A stretch of 64,000 bases of DNA from Ruminococcus sp. FMBCY1 (GCF_023921805.1 NZ_CP074197.1:1674001-1738000), one strand, 5' to 3'. Shown: positions 46,621-56,677, counted from the stretch's first letter. Numbers and translations are program-made. Notes: generated by a model not told the origin, from the sequence alone.

Positions 46621-46662
46621 GAAAAATCCGAACACTTGTTAAAACGGTGTTCGGATTTTTGC
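46621..46662 (+). terminator. Terminator after mtnN
   Basis: AAAAATCCGAACAC pairs with GTGTTCGGATTTTT (14 bp) over TTGTTAAAACG. Confidence 0.93.
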
Positions 46663-46718
46663 GTAAAAGGGAAGAGGAAAAGTTTTTAACATCGAGTTAA
46701 TAAAATGTTAAAAGAAAT

Positions 46719-46757
46719 TTGAAACCATAATTTACACCGACTTTCAATAAAAAACAT
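46719..46757. repeat. Hairpin repeat family, solo outer arm
   Basis: GAAACCATAATTTACACCGACTTTCAATAAA matches the outer arm seen at 54311-54333 and 63650-63672, but no GGTCAA core is present. A relic of a complete copy. Confidence 0.55.
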
Positions 46758-46772
46758 CTTATTAATTCACAC

Positions 46773-46812
46773 AAAAAAATCCGACTTAAGTTAAAACCTA
46801 AGTCGGACAGAT
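46773..46812 (-). terminator. Terminator after glk
   Basis: On the - strand TCCGACTTA pairs with TAAGTCGGA and is followed by a T7 run. It lies 20 bp after the glk stop. Confidence 0.9.
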
Positions 46813-46830
46813 AATTAAAACAATATTAAA

Positions 46831-47769
46831 TTATTTAATGATCATTCTTACGCAACCGTAAATACCTGCGTCATTGCCGAGGTCTGCAAGTTTAAAGAAT
46901 GTATTTTTGCAAGCGTGGAACGCATATTCCTGATAATACTTCTGTACCTGCTCAATAAGGAAGTCGCCTGCCTTTGACATACCGCCGCCAATTACAAACA
47001 CCTGTGGGTTTACTACGCAGGCAACAAGTGAAAGTCCCTTTGCAAGAATCTTTGCGGTTTCGTCAACCATCTTAATAGCAACCTCGTCACCGAGTTTTGC
47101 TGCGTCAAAGATTGCCTTTGCGGTAAGTTCCGGTGTGTTTCTGAGTACGGTTTCGTCATCGTGCTCTTCAAGATATTTCTTTGTTACTCTCGCAATACCT
47201 GTTGCAGACGCATACTGCTCAAGACAGCCGTGATTGCCGCAGCCGCAGGTTTCGGTTTCTCTTTCCTTTACACGAAGATGACCGATTTCGCCTGCCGCAC
47301 CGTCACTGCCGGGAATAATCTTTTCGTTAATGATTACACCGCCGCCAACGCCTGTGCCGAGTGTTACCATTACAAGGTTTTTGTAGCCCTTGCCGCCGCC
47401 TTGCCACATCTCGCCGAGTGCCGCTACATTTGCGTCGTTGCCGACTTTAACCTTAAAGCCTGTCTTTCTTTCAAGCTCGATTGCTACATTAAATACGCTC
47501 CAGCCAAGGTTTACGCACTTATATACTGTGCCGTCATCGCCTACAGGGCCGGGAACGCCAACGCCGATACCTTCAATCTCTTTTTCGCTGATGTTATTTT
47601 CGGCAAGTTTTGCCGCAATAGCCTCTGCAATATCGTTAAGAATATATGTGCCGTTTTCCTGTGTTCTTGTAGGAATTTCCCACTTTTCGATAAGGTTGCC
47701 CGAAGTTTCAAACAAACCGATTTTAATTGTTGTGCCACCTATATCAACACCAAATGCATATTTTTTCAT
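46831..47769 (-). CDS. glk: ROK-family glucokinase
   Basis: Phosphorylates glucose with ATP. The 312-residue protein has the ATP motif DIGGTTIKIGL, sugar-binding GNDANVAALGE, GTGVGGGVI, the EIGHLRV Glu-His, and the ROK zinc motif CGCGNHGCLEQYAS. It matches Firmicutes GlcK rather than a repressor because there is no N-terminal helix-turn-helix. It would feed glucose released by malQ and other glucan enzymes into glycolysis. Confidence 0.95.
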   Translation of the reverse strand: MKKYAFGVDIGGTTIKIGLFETSGNLIEKWEIPTRTQENGTYILNDIAEAIAAKLAENNISEKEIEGIGVGVPGPVGDDGTVYKCVNLGWSVFNVAIELERKTGFKVKVGNDANVAALGEMWQGGGKGYKNLVMVTLGTGVGGGVIINEKIIPGSDGAAGEIGHLRVKERETETCGCGNHGCLEQYASATGIARVTKKYLEEHDDETVLRNTPELTAKAIFDAAKLGDEVAIKMVDETAKILAKGLSLVACVVNPQVFVIGGGMSKAGDFLIEQVQKYYQEYAFHACKNTFFKLADLGNDAGIYGCVRMIIK

Positions 47770-47822
47770 TATGTTATGCTCCTTTCAAGTCGTGAAATAT
47801 TAAATTAGTAACATATACTATA

Positions 47823-47851
47823 ATTTTAGTATTTTAACGGCTTTTTGTCAA
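47823..47851 (-). promoter_or_regulatory. glk promoter
   Basis: TTGACA, 17-nt spacer, TAAAAT on the - strand, 54 nt before the ATG. Confidence 0.75.
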
Positions 47852-47914
47852 TATAAATTAACAGTTTTGATGAAATTTTTGCGAAAAACCGCATATACAT
47901 TTGTGTAAATTTTG

Positions 47915-47944
47915 TTGTAATTTAAGGGGCAGTTGTGATATAAT
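47915..47944 (+). promoter_or_regulatory. proBA promoter
   Basis: TTGTAA, 18-nt spacer, TATAAT, with a 102-nt leader. The leader has a hairpin TCTGCTGC/GCGGCAGA (47958-47983). I see no T-box or tRNA-like elements. Confidence 0.65.
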
Positions 47945-48046
47945 TTAAATACAGGTGTCTGCTGCCGTATGCGGTGCGGCAGATATTTCAAAATTAATAC
48001 AGTATAATGAATATTGAAAGAATATTGAAAACGGGTGAGGTATAAT

Positions 48047-48838
48047 ATGGAAAAAAAGCTTACCGTAATTAAGGTGGGTACATCAACCCTTACATACGAA
48101 AACGGAAAAATCAACTATCGCCGTATCGAATCTCTCTGCAAAGTTATTGCTGATTTGCAAAACAGCGGTGAGCAGATAATTCTTGTGTCCTCCGGTGCTA
48201 TCGGCGTCGGAATGGGCAAGGCAGGGCTTTCAGTTCGTCCCACAGAAACCAAGAAAAAACAGGCTCTTGCGGCTATCGGTCAGTGCGAGCTTATGTTTAT
48301 GTATGACAAACTTTTCGGCGAATACAACCACTCGGTTGCGCAGATACTTTTAACACGCTATGCCGTAGAAACCGAGCAGAAAAAGCAGAATGTAATCAAT
48401 ACTCTTGATGAACTGCTTGATATGAATATTATCCCTGTAATCAACGAAAACGATACGGTCGCCATTGATGAACTTGAGGGCAACAACTTTGGCGATAACG
48501 ATATGCTTTCCGCCATTGTTGCGGGTCTTGTCGGTGCGGATAAACTTGTTATTCTTACAGACATAGACGGTCTGTACGACGATAATCCACGCACCAATCC
48601 AAACGCTAACAAAATTGATGTTGTGGGCAGAATTTCTCCCGAAATTTTTGAAATGGCGGCAGGCACAGGCTCAAACAGAGGTACAGGCGGAATGATTACA
48701 AAACTGCACGCAGCGGATTATGCAACTCAGCGTGGGGTAGAGTGCCACATTGTAAACGGTGCAAATCCGAATGTACTTTACTATGTATTTGACGGAATGA
48801 ATGTGGGAACAAAGTTCCTTGCCAGAAAGGAGAATTGA
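48047..48838 (+). CDS. proB: Glutamate 5-kinase, PUA-less
   Basis: First step of proline synthesis. The 263-residue protein has the amino-acid kinase fold only (TVIKVGTSTLT at the start, LVSSGAIGVGM, NENDTVAIDEL, LTDIDGLYDDNP, GTGGMITK), lacking the C-terminal PUA domain found in the E. coli enzyme; short forms are common in Clostridia. ATG at 48047 with GAGG. proA starts 1 nt after its stop. Confidence 0.95.
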   Translation: MEKKLTVIKVGTSTLTYENGKINYRRIESLCKVIADLQNSGEQIILVSSGAIGVGMGKAGLSVRPTETKKKQALAAIGQCELMFMYDKLFGEYNHSVAQILLTRYAVETEQKKQNVINTLDELLDMNIIPVINENDTVAIDELEGNNFGDNDMLSAIVAGLVGADKLVILTDIDGLYDDNPRTNPNANKIDVVGRISPEIFEMAAGTGSNRGTGGMITKLHAADYATQRGVECHIVNGANPNVLYYVFDGMNVGTKFLARKEN

Positions 48839-48839
48839 T

Positions 48840-50084
48840 ATGACACAGCTTGAAATTATGGGTGCAAACGCAAAGAATGCCTCGGTGTTTTTGCGTACGG
48901 CGGGCAGTAAAAAAGACGATGCGCTTTTGGCTATTGCAAAGGCTCTGCGTGAGCACAGCGATGAAATTATAAAGGCGAACGAAATTGACATAGAAAACGG
49001 AAAAAACGCCGGTCTTACAGAGTCTTTACTCGACAGATTAAGACTTACTCCCGAGCGTATAAACGGTATGGCGGAGGGCGTTGAACAGGTAGCCGCTCTT
49101 GCCGACCCAATCGGTAATGTTCTTGAGGGCAGAACTCTCAAAAACGGACTTAATATTGAGAAAGTAAGAGTACCGATGGGCGTTATCGGCATCATATTTG
49201 AGGCTCGTCCGAATGTTACTTCGGATGCGGCGGCACTTTGCCTTAAGGCAGGCAGTGCGGTAATTCTGCGTGGCGGTAAAGAGGCTATCAATTCAAACCT
49301 TGCCGTTTCGGAGATTATGAGAAACGCTGTTGAAAGCGTTGGTTTTCCAAAGGATTGCATCGCACTTGTTAAGGATACATCAAGACAGAGCGCAACAGAG
49401 CTTATGCAGTTATCCGATTATCTTGATGTGCTTATTCCCCGTGGCGGCGCAGGACTTATTCGTTCCGTTGTCGAAAACGCAAAAGTACCTGTAATCGAAA
49501 CAGGTGTAGGCAACTGCCATATTTATGTTGACGAAAGTGCAGATGTGCAGATGGCGGCAAACATTATTTTTAATGCGAAAACTTCCCGTCCGTCTGTATG
49601 CAATGCAATTGAAACAATCCTTGTCCACAAGAACATTGCTCAAAAGGCTTTACCTGAAATAAAGAAACTTCTCGATACAAAGAATGTGGAGATAAGAGGC
49701 TGTGAAACCACAAGAAAAATCCTCGGCGACAGCGTTATACCTGCAACCGAGGAGGATTATGCAAAGGAATTTCTCGACTATATTCTTGCCGTTAAGGTTG
49801 TGGACAGTCTTGATGACGCTATAGACCATATTGCAAAGTACAGCACGGGTCACAGCGAAAGCATAATTACAAATGACTACAACAACGCAAATAAATTTAC
49901 CGCCTGCGTTGACTCGGCAGCAGTGTATGTAAATGCATCAACCCGTTTTACGGACGGCGGAGAGTTCGGCTTGGGTGCGGAAATCGGAATTTCCACACAG
50001 AAACTCCACGCAAGAGGTCCTATGGGACTTAATGAGCTGACAAGCTGTAAATTTATTATAAGAGGCAACGGTCAGATTAGATAA
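48840..50084 (+). CDS. proA: Gamma-glutamyl phosphate reductase
   Basis: NADPH-dependent second step of proline synthesis. The 414-residue aldehyde-dehydrogenase-fold protein has GVIGIIFEARPNVTSDAAAL (part of the cofactor site) and the catalytic Cys in SRPSVCNAIETI, and SRFTDGGEFGLGAEIG-like end TRFTDGGEFGLGAEIG. The ATG at 48840 has AAAGGAG upstream; the longer frame begins inside proB and is rejected. Translationally coupled with proB. Confidence 0.96.
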   Translation: MTQLEIMGANAKNASVFLRTAGSKKDDALLAIAKALREHSDEIIKANEIDIENGKNAGLTESLLDRLRLTPERINGMAEGVEQVAALADPIGNVLEGRTLKNGLNIEKVRVPMGVIGIIFEARPNVTSDAAALCLKAGSAVILRGGKEAINSNLAVSEIMRNAVESVGFPKDCIALVKDTSRQSATELMQLSDYLDVLIPRGGAGLIRSVVENAKVPVIETGVGNCHIYVDESADVQMAANIIFNAKTSRPSVCNAIETILVHKNIAQKALPEIKKLLDTKNVEIRGCETTRKILGDSVIPATEEDYAKEFLDYILAVKVVDSLDDAIDHIAKYSTGHSESIITNDYNNANKFTACVDSAAVYVNASTRFTDGGEFGLGAEIGISTQKLHARGPMGLNELTSCKFIIRGNGQIR

Positions 50085-50375
50085 TTACATAAGCAAATAC
50101 ATCAATGCAAGCAAAAGCGACGGGTCGGCTTTTTCGCCTGAAAGCAAAAGCAGCAGGAGCAGAATCAGACTTTGCTCTTTGTCGGCGAGCAGAAAATCCA
50201 CAAGACTTTTCTGCTGACCATGCGCTTTGTTTTCTTGTTTATTATCTGCTTTTTGCGGAGTATCTTCGGACTTTTTTTCAGGCGGTTTAGGCTTTTTCTC
50301 ACGCTCCGTCTGATGCGGTGGGCGAGAGTGCATTTGTTGCGCACGGCGCAGAGCCTCTTCTTCAAACGATGCCAA
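50085..50375 (-). CDS. Small protein of unknown function with Leu-rich C-terminus
   Basis: A 96-residue protein: N-terminal helix EEEALRRAQQM, a middle part (about 18-55) rich in Lys, Pro, Glu and Gln that should be disordered, then a strongly hydrophobic end with seven Leu in a row (LILLLLLLLSGEKADPSLLL, quoted in part). The last 30 residues could form a membrane helix or a helix pair. TTG start after GGAGGTGAT, a very strong site, argues it is real. Last of three - strand small genes. No family recognised. Confidence 0.7.
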   Translation of the reverse strand: MASFEEEALRRAQQMHSRPPHQTEREKKPKPPEKKSEDTPQKADNKQENKAHGQQKSLVDFLLADKEQSLILLLLLLLSGEKADPSLLLALMYLLM

Positions 50376-50531
50376 ATTATCACCTCCAAAGGTTGGGTGT
50401 TAATATTACTTTGGGGATTTGTTAAATCGTAATTTTTAAATGTTACCGCAACATTTAGAGCAGAACCTAATGTTCGGGTAAGAGATACTATTGAACAGAT
50501 TAAGTTAAATAATAAAAAGTTTTGAGTTTTT

Positions 50532-50891
50532 TCAAAATATATTTATATCTTTGAGCAGAGGGAGAATTTTGAACAGCTTAAGCATTTTTTCGGCTTTATC
50601 AAGTTTTTCCTGTTTTTCACAAGATAAAAACGGGCGCAGAGCATTTAAAAGCCTTGTTGTATCGTCCTCACAGCCGATTGATTTAACGGCGGGCAGAATT
50701 TTAATAAGACTTTTTGCAATGTCGTCGTTCATAAAATCCGTGGGCAGGGAAAGCTCGTTTTTCTTTTCGGGAGGCTGTGGTTTTTCGGGTGCGTTTCCTG
50801 CAAGACCGAGCTGCTCACCGAGGCTTTGCACCTGTCGCAAAGCCTCGGGATTGCTGAGTATTTCGTTTATTTTATCCTGAATATCTGCCAT
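50532..50891 (-). CDS. Small helical protein of unknown function
   Basis: A 119-residue protein with DKINEILSNPEALRQVQSLG at the start, a Pro-rich linker (PEKPQPPEKK), and a C-terminal helical part (about 55-119) ending in hydrophobic LFKILPLLKDINIF. It starts 8 nt after the stop of the 79-residue gene upstream. The N-terminal segment EILSNPEAL resembles EILNDPQKT of that gene, suggesting a shared short motif. Function unknown. Confidence 0.7.
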   Translation of the reverse strand: MADIQDKINEILSNPEALRQVQSLGEQLGLAGNAPEKPQPPEKKNELSLPTDFMNDDIAKSLIKILPAVKSIGCEDDTTRLLNALRPFLSCEKQEKLDKAEKMLKLFKILPLLKDINIF

Positions 50892-50899
50892 GGCGGGTT

Positions 50900-51139
50900 T
50901 TACTTCCCCTTTCTCAGCATTTCAATTATTGCTTTTGCCTGCGGGCTTTCCAAAAGCTCTTTTGTTTTTTGCGGGTCGTTTAAAATTTCCTCCACTGTTT
51001 TTTGAGTTTTACTGTCGGCATTTTTAAAAATGCTGTTTGCATTGCCCTTTTTTGCAGCGGATTTCAGCTCGTTTTCCGACAGGTTGAGCTGTTGCGACAT
51101 TTGTTTAAGCATATCCTGCATATTCTTATTATCAGCCAT
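50900..51139 (-). CDS. Small helical protein of unknown function
   Basis: A 79-residue, all-helical, charged protein (MLKQMSQQLNLSENELKSAA, then VEEILNDPQKTKELLESPQA). First of the three small genes on the - strand, with GAGGTG before the ATG. No signal peptide and no motif I can name. The three genes lie between proA and the phosphodiesterase gene and run against both. Confidence 0.7.
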   Translation of the reverse strand: MADNKNMQDMLKQMSQQLNLSENELKSAAKKGNANSIFKNADSKTQKTVEEILNDPQKTKELLESPQAKAIIEMLRKGK

Positions 51140-51213
51140 ATAAACACCTCGGATAATAATATGCGTATTTATATATTTTTATAACACTTAGCTTTAGTTT
51201 TGCGGAGGTAAGT

Positions 51214-51684
51214 ATGAGAATTTTAGTTTTGTCCGATACACACGGAGATTTTAACAGAATGATGAAAGCCGTTACCGAGCAGCCGAATGCAGAGGTTATT
51301 ATTCACTGCGGCGACGGCGAAGAACAGGTTGAATATTTAAAACAGAATTTTAAGGATAAAATGGTTGTCGGCGTGCGTGGCAATTGCGATTGGGGCAGTA
51401 TGCTGCCTGCGACCGAAACCTTGAGAATAAACGGAAAGACAATTTTTATAACCCACGGTCATTTGTATAACGCAAAGGTGGGACTTTACACAATTATGTG
51501 CGCCGCACGAGAGGCAAAAGCTGATATTCTCTGCTTCGGTCATACTCACTCTGCGCTTTCTATGTACGAGGACGGACTTTATGTTCTTAACCCGGGCAGC
51601 TGCGGCGGATATATGGCAAGCTACGGAATAATTGATATTACCGACAAGGGTGAAATTATTACCAATACCGTAGCTGTAAAATGA
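51214..51684 (+). CDS. YfcE/MJ0936-type metallophosphodiesterase
   Basis: A 156-residue calcineurin-like phosphoesterase. Metal ligands are visible in VLSDTHGDFN (Asp, His), HCGDGEEQ (Asp), RGNCDW (Asn), ITHGHLY (His) and FGHTHSAL (His). Close to the family minimum length. Substrate unknown; family members hydrolyse phosphodiesters in vitro. It precedes holB by 59 nt to the chosen start. Confidence 0.92.
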   Translation: MRILVLSDTHGDFNRMMKAVTEQPNAEVIIHCGDGEEQVEYLKQNFKDKMVVGVRGNCDWGSMLPATETLRINGKTIFITHGHLYNAKVGLYTIMCAAREAKADILCFGHTHSALSMYEDGLYVLNPGSCGGYMASYGIIDITDKGEIITNTVAVK

Positions 51685-51743
51685 TTTTTGTAGCATTATG
51701 AACACTTTTGTGTTATACTAAAATAAGGTCGGGAGGCGAAAGG

Positions 51744-52607
51744 TTGAATTACACGGATTTTGAGTTTGACGAGGCTTTAAAGCAAAGGCTTGACAGCCTG
51801 TATTCACAGAACAGACAACCTCACGCAATAGTAATTGAGGGCGCAGACGCCGAAAAATGCAAGGGGCTTGCAACCTTTCTTACAATGAGGGCGGTGTGCA
51901 GAGCCGAAAATAAGCCTTGCGGAAAATGCGAGCAGTGCATAAAAGCAAGGGAGAAGGTGCACCCCGACATTTACTATGCCCAACCTGAAAAGAAATCGCA
52001 GATTTATTCCATTGAGCAAATGCGAGATATTATTGAAAACGCAAGTATTCGCCCGAATGAGGCGGATATAAAGATTTTTGTGTTTGAAAGTGCAGATACA
52101 AGGCTTTCGCCTGTGGTACAAAATTCATTTTTGAAGTTGCTTGAAGAACCGCCGCAGAATTGCCTGTTTTTGTTGCTTTGCAAAAATTCAAGAGGATTGC
52201 TCAACACTATTTTGTCACGCTGTACCGTGCTTACCGTTAAAGGTGAAGAAAGCTACAGCGAGCAGGCAACCGAGCTTGCAAGAGCGGTGGCAGAGGGAAC
52301 GATTGCGCCGAGCGAGTGGCAGTTGCTGTCGGCATTGACAGGCTTTTCCGACAGAAAACTTGCAGACGAAACCCTTGCCGTGCTTACGGTGATTTTCAGA
52401 GATTGCATAGCGGTTGCACGGGGAATAAGTGCGAGAATAGACGGTCAGCTTGCACAAAAGCTGAATAAAAGAATAACTACGGGTATGGCTTTGCAGCTTG
52501 TAGAGGCAACCGAGCTTGCAAGGCAGAAAATACCGCAGAATGTAAATATGGATTTGCTTTCCGCTTTTTTGAGCGGGGAGTACAGGAGGATAATATGGCA
52601 GAGGTAA
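51744..52607 (+). CDS. holB: DNA polymerase III delta' subunit
   Basis: Clamp-loader subunit. The 287-residue protein has the zinc module CGKCEQC (about 60-66), the helix with EEPP in KLLEEPPQNCLFLLL, and SRC at ILSRCTVL. As expected for delta', Walker A is degenerate (IVIEGADAEKCKG). TTG start at 51744 is 7 nt after GGGAGG. It overlaps ricT by 13 nt, the standard Firmicutes pairing. Confidence 0.92.
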   Translation: MNYTDFEFDEALKQRLDSLYSQNRQPHAIVIEGADAEKCKGLATFLTMRAVCRAENKPCGKCEQCIKAREKVHPDIYYAQPEKKSQIYSIEQMRDIIENASIRPNEADIKIFVFESADTRLSPVVQNSFLKLLEEPPQNCLFLLLCKNSRGLLNTILSRCTVLTVKGEESYSEQATELARAVAEGTIAPSEWQLLSALTGFSDRKLADETLAVLTVIFRDCIAVARGISARIDGQLAQKLNKRITTGMALQLVEATELARQKIPQNVNMDLLSAFLSGEYRRIIWQR

Positions 52608-53461
52608 TCGGAGTCAGATTTAAAGAAGTCGGCAAGGTCTATTACTTTGACCCGCTTGATAATAAGTTAAGCGCCGGCGATATGGTAATTGTAGAAACCG
52701 CAAGAGGTCTTGAGTGCGGTAAGGTTGCCACACCGAATAAAACCGTTTCTGATGAAGAGCTTGCGTATCCGCTCAAGCCGCTTATCAGAATTGCAACCGA
52801 AAATGACCTTCGTCACCTTGAGGAAAACAAACTTAAGGAGAAGGAGGCATACAGAATTTGCGAGCAGAAAATTGCAAACCACAAACTTGAAATGAAGCTC
52901 GTAAGCGTTGAATGTACTTTTGACAACAGTAAAATTTTGTTTTACTTTACAGCAGACGGCAGAGTGGATTTCAGAGCGCTTGTAAAGGATTTGGCGTCTG
53001 TATTCAGAACAAGAATCGAGTTAAGACAGATAGGTGTGCGTGACGAGGCAAAAATGCTCGGCGGACTCGGTGTATGCGGAAAACCGTTTTGCTGTGCAAG
53101 TTTTATGGGCGAGTTTCAGCCTGTTTCAATAAAAATGGCAAAGGAGCAGGGGCTTTCGCTTTCACCCGTAAAGATTTCGGGTACTTGCGGCAGACTTATG
53201 TGCTGCCTTAAGTACGAGCAGGACGCATACACAGACCTGTTAAAGAAAACTCCTAAGGTTGGCGCAATAGTCAATACACCTGACGGAAAAGGTCTTGTAG
53301 TGGAAAATAACCTTATTGCCCGCACGCTTAAGGTTAAACTGAACAACACTCCGCCCGAAGCACCGGCAAAGACTTTTAATGTAAAGCAGTGCAAAATTGT
53401 TAAAGACGGCTACATTAAAGTCGATAAAGAAGAAATGGAAAAATTAAAGGGGTTAGAGTAA
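52595..53461 (+). CDS. ricT: RicT (YaaT), PSP1-domain stimulator of RNA processing
   Basis: Part of the RicT-RicA-RicF (YaaT-YmcA-YlbF) complex that carries [4Fe-4S] clusters and directs RNase Y processing in B. subtilis. The 288-residue protein has the PSP1 domain with conserved Cys residues (LGGLGVCGKPFCCASFMG and GTCGRLMCCLKYE) proposed as cluster ligands. Partner genes are not in this window. GGAGG precedes the ATG within holB. Confidence 0.95.
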   Translation: MAEVIGVRFKEVGKVYYFDPLDNKLSAGDMVIVETARGLECGKVATPNKTVSDEELAYPLKPLIRIATENDLRHLEENKLKEKEAYRICEQKIANHKLEMKLVSVECTFDNSKILFYFTADGRVDFRALVKDLASVFRTRIELRQIGVRDEAKMLGGLGVCGKPFCCASFMGEFQPVSIKMAKEQGLSLSPVKISGTCGRLMCCLKYEQDAYTDLLKKTPKVGAIVNTPDGKGLVVENNLIARTLKVKLNNTPPEAPAKTFNVKQCKIVKDGYIKVDKEEMEKLKGLE

Positions 53462-53517
53462 ACTAACCAAAAATACCTTTTGGAAAATATTTATTTTTGA
53501 AAAATGTTCTAAAAATA

Positions 53518-53545
53518 TTGCATTTTTAAAAATATATGTTACAAT
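53518..53545 (+). promoter_or_regulatory. Ferredoxin promoter
   Basis: TTGCAT, 16-nt spacer, TACAAT, 33 nt before the start codon. Confidence 0.65.
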
Positions 53546-53578
53546 ATAGGTGTAATATTTCACAGGAGGTGTTTTTGA

Positions 53579-53749
53579 ATGGCATACCAGATTAGTGATG
53601 AGTGCATCAAGTGCGGAGCTTGTGCTGAGGAGTGTCCTGTAAGCGCAATTTCTGAGGGCGATGACAAGTATGTTATCGACGCTGATGTTTGTGTAGAGTG
53701 CGGAGCATGCGAGGCAACTTGCCCGGTAGGAGCACCTGCTCAGGCATAA
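53579..53749 (+). CDS. 2[4Fe-4S] ferredoxin
   Basis: A 56-residue clostridial ferredoxin: two C-x2-C-x2-C-x3-C-P motifs (CIKCGACAEECP near residue 9 and CVECGACEATCP near residue 38). It is a low-potential electron carrier for hydrogenase, pyruvate:ferredoxin oxidoreductase and similar enzymes. GGAGG lies 9 nt before the ATG. Own promoter and terminator; no enzyme partner next to it. Confidence 0.97.
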   Translation: MAYQISDECIKCGACAEECPVSAISEGDDKYVIDADVCVECGACEATCPVGAPAQA

Positions 53750-53770
53750 GTTAATACTTAATGGAATTTA

Positions 53771-53804
53771 AAGACAGCAAGGATTTTTCCTTGCTGTTTT
53801 TTGT
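53771..53804 (+). terminator. Terminator after ferredoxin
   Basis: ACAGCAAGGA pairs with TCCTTGCTGT over TTTT, followed by TTTTTG. Confidence 0.92.
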
Positions 53805-53860
53805 TTGGGCTTTTATAAAAAGTTTGGAGAAATTTATTGAAAAAAGGTTTTGTTCTAAAT

Positions 53861-54333
53861 GTTGGGGTAACAATAATAATTATGGTTTAGTTGTGTGTCG
53901 GTCGTGCATTGAAATTTAGCTAACGCTAATTATCCTACCAAAAGCAAAAAAGTTTACGCAATTTTTTCAAAAATTGCGGGTTTGGGCAGCGCCCATAAAA
54001 TCTTCCGATACAACAATTTATCAGGCGCAAACAGCCACGCTGTTTGCGTGCTAAAACTAAGTTTGAAAAAACAGGCGACAGCCACTAAAAAAACTATATT
54101 TTATTAATGAAATAACGAATTTCTTTTCTTGTTGCTATCGCATTTTTAAAGGCTAACGCCGTTGTGTTCAAGCCGCCGAACAGCGAGCTGTTCGGCTATC
54201 GTTAGCTTGCATAAACGGAAAGTATCTGTGGGCTTTGCCCACACCCACGACCTTTGAAAAGGTCGACCAAACTTTTATAATTGCTTGATAAAGCACTCCG
54301 CTAAACCACAATTTACCCCAACTTTTGATAAAG
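53861..54333. repeat. Hairpin repeat family, long copy D
   Basis: Left outer arm GTTGGGGTAACAATAATAATTATGG-type (53861-53890), then a diverged left core (ACGCAATTTTTTCAAAAATTGCGGG replaces the usual AGGTCAAGCC hairpin), GGGCAGCGCCC, CGCAAACAGC-CAC-GCTGTTTGCG, a middle stretch, GCCGAACAGC-GA-GCTGTTCGGC (compensatory changes keep the stem), GTGGGCTTTGCCCAC, CGACCTTTGAAAAGGTCG and right outer arm AACCACAATTTACCCCAAC with TTTTGATAAAGAACC. Orientation as copy C. Confidence 0.9.
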
Positions 54334-54362
54334 AACCTGAAAAAACTTTAATAATAACCGCA

Positions 54363-54400
54363 AAAAACCGCTTGATGCATAAAACACCAAGCGGTTAAAT
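54363..54400 (-). terminator. Terminator after guaB
   Basis: On the - strand AACCGCTTG pairs with CAAGCGGTT and is followed by TTTTTG. Confidence 0.9.
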
Positions 54401-54415
54401 ATTTTTTATTTAAAA

Positions 54416-55897
<1,482 letters not shown>

Positions 55898-55943
55898 CTA
55901 TCCTCCATTTTCCTTTTCTCATAATTGTTTATTATTAAATTTT

Positions 55944-55972
55944 ATTATATCAAATAATTCACTCAAGTGCAA
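55944..55972 (-). promoter_or_regulatory. guaB promoter
   Basis: TTGCAC, 17-nt spacer, TATAAT on the - strand. Confidence 0.75.
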
Positions 55973-56207
55973 CAGATAATTTGCAGTTTTTAAAATTTTT
56001 ATAACGAATTTTCTGAGTCTGTAAATAAGACGGCATTTTGTGAATAATATAAAATGTTTATAAAGTATTATTGTGTATTCGGCAATTGTACTTCGTTGTT
56101 TTCAATAGTATTTTAATGTTTTAATATGCAAAATGACAAAAATATTTTGCTTTTTAAGATGTATAAAAAACGCTTTTTATAAACTTTATTACAACATCAA
56201 AAAATCC
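55973..56207. other. AT-rich divergent gap between guaB and the tautomerase gene
   Basis: Contains one isolated TGTGAATAA (56039-56047, complement of TTATTCACA) and otherwise no motif I can support. No ORF with a ribosome site. Confidence 0.4.
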
Positions 56208-56236
56208 TTGCTTTAAAAACTTATGCGTATTATAAT
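56208..56236 (+). promoter_or_regulatory. Promoter of the tautomerase gene
   Basis: TTGCTT, 17-nt spacer, TATAAT, 44 nt before the start codon. Confidence 0.75.
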
Positions 56237-56280
56237 ATAGGATAGTTATTTGGCTTATGATTTACGAAAGGACAGATTTT

Positions 56281-56619
56281 ATGCCTTTTATAGATGTTAA
56301 AACTAATGTGACTTTCTCAAAGGAGAAAGCAGACGAACTTATGAAAGAGCTTTCCGGTTCGCTTAAGGCAATCGGTAAGAGCGAGGCGTATGTTATGTGC
56401 GCCGTTAATGACGGATTAAAAATGAGTTTTCAGGGCAGCAGTGACGAGCCTGCGGCAATAGTTGAAGTAAAACTTCTGGGTAAGGGCACAAAAGACGGCT
56501 ATGCCAAAGTTACCGAGAATATCTGCAATATTATGCAGACAAACGGCATTGCGGGCAAGCGTTGCTATGTTAAGTACGATGAAGTAGAGCATTGGGGTAT
56601 GGACAGCTTTATGTTCTGA
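56281..56619 (+). CDS. MIF-like tautomerase superfamily protein
   Basis: A 112-residue protein of the macrophage migration inhibitory factor/phenylpyruvate tautomerase fold. The start MPFIDVKTN places a Pro directly after the initiator Met, the catalytic Pro1 of the superfamily, and YVMCAVNDGLKMSFQGS follows the family pattern. The ATG at 56281 has AAAGGA; an in-frame ATG eight codons earlier would bury Pro1 and is rejected. Bacterial MIF-like proteins have uncertain roles. Confidence 0.88.
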   Translation: MPFIDVKTNVTFSKEKADELMKELSGSLKAIGKSEAYVMCAVNDGLKMSFQGSSDEPAAIVEVKLLGKGTKDGYAKVTENICNIMQTNGIAGKRCYVKYDEVEHWGMDSFMF

Positions 56620-56677
56620 AAACAGACTGTTATTTACCGAATAATTATCTATATATTTTACGGGAGAAAGAGTTATT

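Noticed and set aside
47945..48046. Proline-responsive T-box before proB
   Set aside because: Only a small hairpin is present; no T-box bulge sequence or terminator/antiterminator pair is visible.
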